64,000 bases of DNA from Diaporthe sp. PMI_573. Taxonomy: Eukaryota > Ascomycota > Sordariomycetes > Diaporthales > Diaporthaceae. Under the pieces are notes generated by a model that was not told where the DNA came from, did no database searches, and was given only the letters and a program-made list of their open reading frames with translations. Below are positions 44,279 through 53,909 of the stretch, one piece after another. A program made the translations under genes and the position numbers. The stretch lies in NCBI GenBank assembly GCA_021399435.1, contig JAJTUP010000134.1:1-64000 (forward strand). The letters run 5' to 3'. Position 1 is the first letter of the stretch, and every line of letters begins with the position of its first letter.

Positions 44279-44480
44279 TGGAATCGCTGAAAGAGAAACC
44301 TTATTGTCGAGCAACAGGCATTACTCCTCCACTGGCGCCCACCAGTGCGAGTGATGATGAGACTCTGCTGGACGGGCATATGGTAAGCTCTATGATAAAA
44401 GGGAAATCATTGCTTGGCTGAGCAGGAACTGACAACAATCGCAGAGACTATATGCCTTTTATACTCTAGGATTAGGTGAG
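44279..44480 (+). other. Possible 5' exons of an unknown plus-strand gene
   Basis: ATG 44279 opens MESLKEKPYCRATGITPPLAP...LLDGHM and ends at a GTAAGC donor near 44381. An acceptor AATCGCAG near 44444 leads to RLYAFYTLGL and another GTGAGT donor at 44476. The splice signals are good but no further exon was matched. The next open frame (44545) may or may not belong. Confidence 0.3.
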
Positions 44481-44544
44481 TGCTCGGAGCTTGAGTTCAC
44501 ATGAACCTTGTCAAGACCTTCGCAATCAAGCAATCAAGTACTAA

Positions 44545-45271
44545 ATGTCAGCAGAGGGCGGCGGTTACACTGTCTCCGCATCGCAGCAAATCACCGCCTA
44601 CAAAGAAAATGAGGCACAATCAACGACACTGCAGAATCAGCAGTTGGTCAAGAGCCAGACCGACCCCACAAAGCTCGTCCCAGGCGACAAGGTCGTGCAG
44701 GCCTTCAACGTCGTGGCGCCGCAGTTCTCCCTGGACCCAAAGCTGATCAACACCTACTACCCCCCCCAACGGCGAGCACGACGAGGGCCGCATCCTGCCG
44801 CACATTGTCTTCAACGATCCCCACGTGCCGTGGCTTCGCGACGCAGGCCAAACGCCCTACGCCAAGCTTCCGATACCCGGGGCCCCCGGGACCGACTCGT
44901 GGGCCGGAAGGACCAAAGTGCCGTGGATGGCCCTCCTCGTCTTCCAGCCAGAGGACCTGACATTCAACAGCACCGAGGCGGACCTCCTCAACCTGTCGGG
45001 CCTCGATGCCTGGAAGAAGGCGATCCCGGACAAGCCGCCGGCCGACCTCTCGTACACGATGAACGTGTCTGATTTCATGAGGCTAAACAGCCGCGTCAGG
45101 ATAGAGACCGGCCTCGTTCCCGGCTCGGATGACTGGAAGGACATGATCAACTCCACCGAGCAGACAAGGGCTATATTTCCGACCAAGGATCAGGTCCTCA
45201 AGATTTTCACGTCGAGTCCTTCGGGGAGGAATATTCCCCTCGTTCTACAGTCATCGAATAGTCAGGTATGA
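44545..45271 (+). pseudogene. Conserved hypothetical protein, frameshifted and 3'-truncated
   Basis: The first frame (MSAEGGGYTVSASQQITAYKENEAQ...FNVVAPQFSLDPKLINTYYPP) ends in a run of eight C at 44761-44768. Dropping one base continues into GEHDEGRILPHIVFNDPHVPWLRDAG...VPWMALLVFQPEDLTF up to 45271. The composition is that of a real folded protein, but I do not recognise the family. The homopolymer may be a true frameshift or a sequencing artefact. After LQSSNSQV no continuation was found. Confidence 0.5.
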
Positions 45272-45799
45272 CATTAGTGTAGACATGCAGGCTTCCAGTG
45301 AAATGGAGTAGACCATTGGGAGAAGCTAGATCCTGGAGTCGCCAGGTTGGAGCTAGGCAGATCAGTGACTATTCATGGTCAAAGTGGAGCTGCATACTCA
45401 CGCGGTATATCATCGTTGATCATAATGCACAACATATTGTTACAGTAATTGTGACAACAGCGGTTTTCAAAGTACCCTATGCTGCTCAAAGTAGGTATTG
45501 TTCAATACATGCCTCTATCTTATCAATTGCTTACACATCTTCAAAGACCTCATAACAAATAGCACATCTAATAGCATCAAGCAATCGCTGCTCCAACCCG
45601 GACGATGCTGATGTAGAGATTATATGGTCCCCCGTTAGGAATTGGGGACCAGGTGATCCGGTCTTTCACCATAAGGTCAATTGCAGTGTCCCTCATGGAC
45701 GACTCTAGAAAGGCCTTGTCGCCAGATGCTTGGGGAAGTTAGATACCCGGGTTTAGAAGAAACAGGAGTAGGATATTCCTTCCGCACCTTCCCTGCGAG

Positions 45800-46051
45800 T
45801 CACAAATTCATCAACTCGACTAAGCGTGTCTCGTTCTCATGCGCCGCCACCACTGCTAGGTACGTTGAGAGCTCAGATACCTTGGCGTTCTGAAATTCAG
45901 GTGATTCTTGGAAGTAGTCCGTAATTTTGGCAATTATGCTTGTCGAAGGCATTGCGTATGCGAACAATTGCCCTAGAGCTCCAAGGACTACATGGCCATA
46001 AAAGTGCCCTGTTTGGGCGTTGATAACGGCTAAGCCCTCATCTCCCATCAT
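45800..46051 (-). pseudogene. Fragment of fungal GDSGSWV...YGHV-type domain
   Basis: The minus frame reads GDEGLAVINAQTGHFYGHVVLGA and then FAYAMPSTSIIAKITDYF. This corresponds to a conserved block in many fungal proteins of unknown function (GDSGSWVVD...LYGHVVA...AYIVP...I). Here the serine-containing GDSGSW core reads GDEGLA, so key residues have changed. No flanking domains are present. Confidence 0.4.
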
Positions 46052-46109
46052 TATCTGTCCTTTTGCGAGCCAGATTGTGAATAACTTTCAAAAGGATGAC
46101 CTGCCTGTC

Positions 46110-46480
46110 TTAAGTGAAATTGAATCTGGAATAATGTCCCCAGGGATCGGTCCACGAGATGTAACTACCAATACGGTGATGCTTTCCTGTCCAATGCCCG
46201 GTATCACTTGGCCAACCGGACACCGAGAGCGATCTCCCGACCGACTGGGTCATTACAACAGAGCGTGTCGTACGAAGGGCACTTATCAGCTGTTGATCCT
46301 TGACGGCCACGAGAGCCCCCACTCTACCAGCAGAGAAGTGGGAGTGCCAAGAGGCCTCAGATGAAGGCGCGAGGCTGTGGTATTTGCGGCAAGCCTGGCC
46401 ACAATTCCCGCACTTGTCAAGAGGCTATAGAATTGTCTGATTCGCCAAATTCCGATGCAATCGTAGTTAGTTTTTAGTGT
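46110..46480 (+). pseudogene. pogo/Fot-type transposase remnant with CCHC knuckle
   Basis: Text KGTYQLLILDGHES at about 46283-46324 is the second catalytic Asp block of DDE_1 (pogo) transposases. It is joined after a deletion to KARGCGICGKPGHNSRTCQ at about 46363-46420, the C-terminal zinc knuckle (C-x2-C-x4-H-x4-C) typical of fungal pogo enzymes. The frames differ, so it is a doubly damaged relic. Confidence 0.6.
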
Positions 46481-46695
46481 TGTGATGCGGCAATTAGGAA
46501 TAATTGCTTCGTGTGTGGTAGAGAGTGGCCCACTCGCCTATGGAGCACGTTACCCGAATTCCAAAACTATTTCATTTTTATGAAAAAAGGCTGTTAATGA
46601 AAACATCAAGGTTATTCAAAAGTTCCAAGGTCGATACTGAGTTCACTTCCTAGGTCACGTAACTTTCAAACGTTCAGCACATCGCAACCCAGCAA

Positions 46696-47510
46696 TCAGC
46701 CCATAGCTTTTCCCAAAACTCCATTGGGGATAGCCCAGAATGTCAAAGCGATGATAATATAGAGTCCCACAAGCTGCAGTGTGATTAGTACGCTATAGGT
46801 ATAGAAGGGCTGGGGAACATAAACTCACCATGGCTCCCTCCAGATAGTTAGATTTCCCATCCTGCACCGTGCCCGTCACGACTAAAACAGATACAGCGAA
46901 GATAATTATCTCAACTGCACCAAGCATCAGCAAGCTTGTTGAAAGTCGCTTAAGTCCTCATAATAACTCACGAATATTGAAGTTCAGACTCATCGGCACA
47001 TTCATTGCCCAGCCCAAGACAACCAGCAACGGCGTAACCAGCAGCGCAATCTGGATGCTGGATCCGATTGCAACACCCGTGGCCTTGTTTTCACGTAACC
47101 TATCAGTTCACAATAAGACAACAAGGTAAAGAAGCAGGTTATCACTCACCAAATCCATTTTATTCCTTACGGCCATCACACACGCCGTGGCGTGCTCGGC
47201 CGCGTTGCCGACAATGGGGATCAGGATCAAGCCAATAAAGCTCTTGCTGGTGTGCGCGTCTTTGGCGATGCTGTCGATACTGCCAACCAGGTAGTCTGCA
47301 CAGAAGGAGATAACAACGGTCACGGCAATCAGTACCGCTGCAGCAGACCAAGGTCTCATCACTGATTCGGGCTCGTCCTCTACCTCATCAACGGAGGACG
47401 TTTCACCAGTCCCTTCGCAGAATAGATTCTTGTGCGTCCGCAGCTGGAAGCACAGATACAGGGCGTAGAGGATAAGAAGGATGATGGCCGTCCCCCGCGA
47501 GTGGTGTCGG
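46696..47510 (-). pseudogene. Vacuolar-type Ca2+/H+ exchanger (CAX), 3' half
   Basis: Reading from the hAT junction, coding text GTAIILLILYALYLCFQLRTHKNLF leads through an acidic loop to AVLIAVTVVISFCADYLVGSID. The second alpha-repeat block follows (GLILIPIVGNAAEHATA, with the conserved GNAAEH). After introns come [44 protein letters not shown] with QDGKSNYLEGAM, and a last exon LVGLYIIIALTFWAIPNG ending at 46696. This is the C-terminal half of a CAX antiporter. The N-terminal half and start are missing upstream, replaced exactly at 47511 by a hAT element, and are not present beyond that element. Confidence 0.85.
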
Positions 47511-50500
47511 CAAGGCTCGGACCCACTACACTGCAAATCCACGTGGACCACAAATAAGTGGCCCATCTCTATTACATCCACTTGTCGGCCCTCAGATTAC
47601 GTAATAATCCACTACACTTGGACCTGAAAGTGGATGTAATGGAGTGGATTTAGGTGGATTTAGGTACAGGGGGATATTCCCTGACCCTGTACGGTCCAGA
47701 GTACTTATTTTTGTATATAATTGGTTATTAAATCGAGGTACCTGGACCCAAGTTAGCCGAGGTCGACCACCCCCACTGCTAATCTTATAACATTATACGA
47801 GAAACTACCACTATTGAGCGCGTTTTCTACAGATTTCCTCTTTTGTTTTTGCAAAAAAAAAAATTTGTCGATGTCAGCCAACCAGCCAGGCCAGCCAGGC
47901 CAACAGCAGCAGCTCGAAGACCGTCTTTTTCGCCATTTCAGAGGCTGGAATTGGTCAGAACGCGCTCGTGATACTAGCTCTTGGCTGTGGGACTTTGGCT
48001 ATGATATTCAACGTCATGGCTTACGCAAATGGGCTTGCAAGGACTGTATCCTCGGAAATCGTCCCATTATCGCGAGTTTTACCTCTTCAGGTCTCCAGAA
48101 CGCGGCAAATCATCTATGGCGTGAGCACAAAACACCAGCACCTGAGGGAGAGAAAAAGAGCACAGCACAGCTCAAATCCGAAGGCGCACTGAAATCGATC
48201 CAGCCGACTATTGCCTCTATTTTGAAACTGGACGTCAACAAGCCTACGGAACAGAATATCGCGAATAACTTCATCTCACGCTTTGATAAGCAACACTTTC
48301 AGCGTATGCTAGTCGAGTTAATCGTCAGTAGCAACCAGTCATTTTCCTTCGCCCAGAACCCCATCCTCCGAGAAATCTTCGACTATTTGAGTCCCTCCGT
48401 TTCGATCCAACGCGCCAACTTGAGTGCCAGGGCTGTCCGATATAAGATCATTCAAGAGTATAACCGCCACAAGCAGAGGGTTATCGAGGTGCTGAGGAAC
48501 TCCCCTGGAGCGCTTCATATCTCATTTGATGGCTGGACGTCTCGAAATAAGCTTGCCCTCTACGGTATTGCTTGTTTTTTCAGAGATGAGAAGAATCGGC
48601 CATGCAAAATCATGATTGGGGTTCCAGAGGCTCATCGTCACTTCGGCTCAACGATCGGTGGGGAGGTTCTCGACGTCCTACACACCTTTGGCGTGAGTCC
48701 AGAGAAGATTGGCTATTTCACGCTCGACAATGCTGAAAACAACGATACTGCAATGGAGGTCATAGGTGCTGAACTTGGGTTCGATGGCCGACTACGCCGA
48801 GGACGCTGTATTGGCCACACAATTAACTTGTCAGCCAAGGCGCTCTTATTTGGCAAAAACGCCGACGCGTTCGAGCAGCAATTATCAGGCGCAGAAGCGT
48901 TATCTGATGCTGAATACGCTCGATGGCGCAAAAGAGGACCAGTTGGCAAGTTACACAATATCGTAGTTGATGTGCGTATTAGCCATCGGCTGATTTACTT
49001 ATTCAAGGAGGTCCAGAGGGTAAGCGGTTTTACTAAATCCTATTCGTCTCATACTAATTCCATATATCTAACAGGACGAAATTAATCGCGCCACCACCCT
49101 TAAACTCCGATCGAAGAAACCACTCAAGCTAATTATCGATAACGACACGCGTTGGCTGTCACAACTCTACATGATCCGCAGGGCTCTACGGTTGAAAACC
49201 TCTATCGAACTCCTACTGATCAAGTATAAGGCGCTATGGGAGGACGAAAATCGGTCTAAAAAGACTGGCCAAGTGACACAAGCCAAGTTGGCGAGAAAAC
49301 CACGCATCCTCCGAGACGAGAATCAGCTAACGGACAGAGACTGGGAGGTTCTTTACCATTTGGAGCTATTCTGACTGTTTTTGAGACCGTGGTGAAGACG
49401 CTTGAGGGTGATGGACACACCCGCAGGCGTAAGCAAGGCTGGACTGGCTCCTATGGCAATATCTGGGACGTGGTGCTTGGCTATGAGTTGCTGCTTAACA
49501 CACTGGAAGAATATAAGCAGCTTGCTGCTGACTTTCCTGATCCAGAGCACTTCCGCATTGGAATCAACCTTGCTTGGGATAAGCTGGATGAATATTATCA
49601 GCGGCTGGACGAGACGCCCATCTACTATACGGCTATGGCGCTCCATCCAGCCTATCGTTGGGACTGGTTTGATGAAACGTGGGCTCATAAGCCTAGTTGG
49701 GTTGAAAGGGCAAAAGAGATGGTCGCCGACGTCTGGCTGTCCGATTACGCTCATCTCGAGGTTAGAACCAGCAGCAGCGGAGGCGACGACGAGCCTCCAG
49801 CAAAAAGAGCTCGGGTTTTCAACCCCTTCGAGAAGAACAGCCGTCTGCCAAGCTCAACACCAGCCTCCGCAGCAGCTATTGTTGGTGACGAGTACCAAGC
49901 GTGGCAGACGGATCGTGACGTCAGCGACGGCAACGTTCGTGATCCAGTTGGTTACTGGATCACTAAGCAAAGCAGATATCCTCGATTATCCAGGATGGCC
50001 TTGGACTTCCTGACAATCCAGCCGATGTCAGCCGAGTGTGAGAGGTTATTTTCAGCTGCTGGCAAGATGGTCTCGGGGTTGCGTACGAACCTAGATGCTG
50101 AGATTATCGCCATTTGTCAGGTTTTACGCTCTTGGTACCGTGCTGGCATTATCAAGGACCTGGATCCATTGCTTAAGTCGCACCTTGAAAGTAAGCTGGA
50201 TGGCGGTTGTGGGACTCTAGGCGACGACGAGCTGGCGCTTGCTGAGTCAAAATGGCTATTGGAGGGCGAGGATAGCGCCAGCGAGGTTGACGATTCATCA
50301 CAGCAGCAACAGGCTGAAGAGTTAGTGTCAACCTCTGAAAGTGAGGCTGAATAGGCGTCGACGAGGTTGTGAATAGCCTCAAAAATCCACTTATAAATCC
50401 ACTTATAAATCCACGTGTGTACATCCATTCCACTCCGGTCGAATATGTGCTACATCCACTACGTAATTGCTAAAAAATCGTACATCCACTCTACTTGGTC

Positions 50501-50535
50501 CAAAAGTGGAGTGGATGTAGTGGTTCCGACCCTTG
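47511..50535. mobile_element. hAT element with terminal repeats, transposase frameshifted
   Basis: Inverted ends of at least 20 bp (47511-47530 and 50516-50535, two mismatches) start CAAGG, typical of hAT. Subterminal AAATCCAC/ATCCACTT repeats follow on both sides (47530-47670 and 50385-50520). The 8-bp flanks GGTGTCGG and TATTTATA differ, so no target duplication is seen. The left end sits inside the CAX gene and the right flank is not CAX. This indicates a deletion or exchange involving the element. Confidence 0.85.
47871..50354 (+). pseudogene. hAT transposase, one-base frameshift
   Basis: ATG 47871 opens MSANQPGQPGQQQQ, followed by a BED-like finger (WACKDCILGN...NHLWREH). Core blocks are GALHISFDGWTSRNKLALYGI, KIGYFTLDNAENNDTAMEVI and GRCIGHTINLSAKALL. 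A GTAAGC...AACAG intron (about 49020-49074) leads to DEINRATTL. Near 49372 one base is missing (LELF before TVFETVVKTLEGDG), shifting the frame into the ORF 49389-50354. That ORF ends with PMSAECERLFSAAGKMV and an acidic tail. With that base restored it would exceed 750 residues. It is the closest relative of the fragment at 1-864. Confidence 0.85.
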
Positions 50536-50776
50536 TATTTATATAAATAACGATAAGAGCACCTGTAGGTATATACATATCTTGCAAGGTCTAAGCCAAA
50601 TAACTAATAAGATAAATAGTAATAGGTAGAATTTACAGCTTTAAAAGACCCAAGCACAACCTTTATGCAAAAGGAAGCATGTGGTTCTAATGACTCGATA
50701 CCCTAGCAAGTTCAACTGCTGCGGCTCCCATTCGATCTTTCACATCCTCGTGGTATGTGTCGCTGTGGTCTAGTTA

Positions 50777-51085
50777 ATGGGGTATCTGGAACAGCAAGAT
50801 GCAAAAGTACCTGGGACGCGCGATGATGACGAGACAGAATCCCAGGCCTCAGGTGACAAGGAACAGGAGCCAGACCCTATGCTGGACAACTTGGATGGTA
50901 TCGAAAGCATTATCACCTCGCTCGTCGGGATCTCCTTCGCCATTCGCCGCTCTGGTACTCGAGCTCGTCTTCAGCAAGCAGACATGTCTTTTGATCCATC
51001 CTCGCCTGGCGTCGCGGTCTCGGCTGAGGGCGTGGTTGAGGGTGTCGAGGAGGCGGCCGAGGACATAGAAGCAGTTGACGCCTAG
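50777..51085 (+). pseudogene. Fragment of fungal helical domain (C2H2/acuF-like family)
   Basis: Reads EPDPMLDNLDGIESIITSLVGISFAIRRSGTRARLQQADMSF in the middle. This resembles the alpha-helical block (I-T-S-L-x-x-I-S-x-A-I-R) found N-terminal of zinc fingers in a large fungal family. No zinc finger follows. The gene at 58.4-59.2 kb carries the zinc-finger part of what may be the same family. Confidence 0.4.
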
Positions 51086-52119
51086 GTACAACGGGCAGTT
51101 GGCATCGCGCGGGCGACGTCTTAGGGCACTCGGTAGTCGATTTATCGATGATAACCGCCGGAACCAGAACAAATCGTGCAATTCTAGTGGCAGAAATAGC
51201 CTCAGCAGCCAATTCTGCACAGATAAGTGTTTTTGTCGGCCTTGAGGAACCACTTTTGCAACCCCTAAGCAGTCCCAAGACATACGTAGTCTGGTAGCCC
51301 ATTATACTCGTGACAAACACTCGAGCCCGTTCATTATTGCATATTAGAAAAAGAAGCAAATGGATATAAGCCATATACCGTGCCCCACCCACCCTCCGGC
51401 ACACCCACCTTCGGGCCATATAAATGCCGGCACCACCACAAAAAGTGAGGGTATTTGAACTTATATACGAAGGGAAGGAAATACTGTACCCCTGTCAATT
51501 GGAATGATTAGTAGAAATGTGGGCTTAATGACGTTATGAAGTTACAGTACGTGATTTCGTTTTTAATCCGTTTATCGTCACAGGCACATCTTGAAAATCT
51601 CCTACCTCACTCGCATTCTCTTCAGATATGAAACTTTTAAGGGAAAACGCAGTTCGCAATTCTCAACGGACTTTCCATCGCCGTCGATGAACATCTGAAA
51701 ACAAGAGGTAGAGCATTTTAATGGGAAGCGCAAAATCGACAATATTGGCCTTGCAGTAACTCCTTTGAAATTCTGCATCTCATCAGCTATCGCTTACAAT
51801 GATAGCCACCACTATTTCCAGCAGAAATGCGCCTATCCATTCCACCAAAAGTAGTAATACCGCCGATACGTAATATGCGGCCGTCAAAGACTTGAAACCG
51901 ATCTTGGTGTATCCTAGACGACGTAGCCCCACCTCGCAACATAGGTATACTTGCAGAAATAAAACTATGCATAGTAATCTCTTCCAGCTTACTAGATTGT
52001 GTAAATAATGATATACAATGTAGTTTGCAGTATACATACAGTATTGTGAAACAGAACATTAACCTAATAGCTCCTATGTAAAGTCCATTATGTAACGTAC
52101 GTCTGCATTGTGTGAGACA
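51086..52119. other. No supported gene; possible membrane-protein remnant
   Basis: A minus frame at 51783-52037 includes hydrophobic text (YYVSAVLLLLVEWIGAFLLEIVVAIIV), but an overlapping minus frame is equally open. I cannot choose between them. The rest is AT-rich and unassigned. Confidence 0.3.
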
Positions 52120-52470
52120 TCATCTGGCCCCTCCAGACCACTCGTAATTTGGGTCAGATATCAGTTCTATGTCCCCTTGCATATACGTCCCTCTGCCACT
52201 AGATACAAAGAGCTCCAGATATGAATCCTCAAGATCTAGCCAGTCCTTCTCTTCAAGATCTGCCCAGCGTTTTTTGCGGGTATGTGTTTTGTCTTGTAGC
52301 CGCTCGAGAACCCGATCGTTCATAAAGACAAAAGCTTGCATATCCGCGTACTCTAGAAGGAGGCGATTACGAGTCTTTGTATGAACAAAGCTGATAGTAG
52401 AGAAAGACCGTTCTGATAGCACAGAATTGGCCAGCGTTGATAGAACCCCGACACATCCGACAACATCTAC
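52120..52470 (-). pseudogene. hAT transposase, C-terminal fragment
   Basis: NSVLSERSFSTISFVHTKTRNRL and RWADLEEKDWLDLEDSYLELF match the C-terminal part of the transposase at 36.6-38.7 kb almost throughout. The reading frame continues upstream to about 52455 and is then cut by the pogo element. The stop is at 52120. Confidence 0.8.
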
Positions 52471-52489
52471 ATTCTAACCGTATATCAAT

Positions 52490-53853
52490 TTGGGGCCACA
52501 CTCGCAGCCCCAAGGATTATCGCTGCCGGCGCCGGGGAGCGAGAGACCTCCAGAAGATTCGGAATTCCAAAGACTACACTTCACAATCGACTCAACGGTA
52601 CCCAAAGCCACTCTGATGCTGCAAATTGGCAAATGAGGCTATCGTCGACCCAAGAAAGCAGTCTGACTAAGTTTGCGCTGAACCAGACCACCCTGGGGCT
52701 GCCGTTGACCCATTTCGAGCTGAGGTCTTTTGCTGGCCGCATGACCTCTCCTTCACCGAGGCCACCACCACTCGGATATCGCTGGCTGGCTGCTTTTCTT
52801 GAGAGGAATCCCGAGCTTAAGAGTGTTAGAAGCCGCCAAATGCACTTCAGCCGTATCAACGGCGCGAAGTCGGAGATAATCAAGCCGTGGTTCAATCTCC
52901 TTCGCCTCCCAGACGTTCTGAAGATCAAGCCAGAGAACCGCTACAACGCCGACGAAGGGGGGATCGCCGAGGGCGCCGGATCTAACGGAATGGTCATCGG
53001 ACCCGACGGGAGGAAAGTCGTCTATCGGAAAAGCAATGGGGGGAAGATCTGGACGTCTTTCCTCGAGTGTATCTCCGCTACGGGCAAGGCTTGCCCTCCA
53101 CTCGTTATCTTTAAGGGAAAACACGTTCAACAGCAATGGTTTAAGTCGCTTAAAGGATACGAGGATTGGGAATTTACCGCAACTAAAAACGGCTGGACAG
53201 ACAATGCCGTCGCACTCGAATGGCTAACAAAGATCTTTATCCCGTGGACTGCCCCAAATGACCCTTCGGAGTGGCGTTTATTGGTCCTCGATGGGCACAA
53301 AAGCCACTGTACCTTTGAGTTTATGTGGTTATGCTTCACGAACAAGATATACGTACTTTATTTGCCTCCACATACTTCCCACGTGCTGCAACCACTCGAT
53401 GTGGGCGTCTTCTCGTCGATGAAGGCGGCTTATAAGAGTCAAGCCGACAATCTCACGTTTTTTATGGAGAATACTCTCACGGGAAAGCAAACGTTTCTTT
53501 ATTGCTTTCGAAGGGCTCGAATGAGTGCTCTAAAGGAAAGAAATGTCTGCAGTGGGTGGCGTGGGACTGGTCTGTGGCCGGTGAATATGGCAAAGCCACT
53601 ACTCAACGCTATTCTGACCGAAAATTCTACGAAGGAAGCAAAAGAGGCCAAAATGAAGGATACCACGCGAAAAAGAAGGCTCAAAATCATCACTCCGATC
53701 GCGATCAATATAAAAAAAGTGGTGTTGTCGACGCCGAGGGCATCCCGAGAACTACGGGCATCAGCGTTCCTAACAAGCCAAGTAAGTCAAGTCGGCCCCC
53801 AGACTTGTCGACTTGGCCTATTTTCAGGCTATATTTGTTTGTTTCTGACGTAG
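52490..53853 (+). pseudogene. pogo-type (CENP-B/DDE_1) transposase, 5' end missing
   Basis: The frame is open from the hAT junction and shows the psq helix-turn-helix RRFGIPKTTLHNRLNG at about 52546-52593, then the CENP-B-like second HTH. The catalytic blocks are RYNADEGG (usual form FNMDE), WRLLVLDGHKSHCT and LYLPPHTSHVLQPLDVGVF, giving the DDD triad. GWRGTGLWPVN and a basic tail follow. No ATG is available before the HTH, so the N-terminus is lost. The core is otherwise uninterrupted for about 440 codons. Repeats of AAGTC/GACTTG at 53785-53880 may be its right end. Confidence 0.75.
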
Positions 53854-53909
53854 ATTTGACTTGACTTGTGGTATTTGACAAGTCCTACTAAAACTGTCCT
53901 AGGCCTAGA

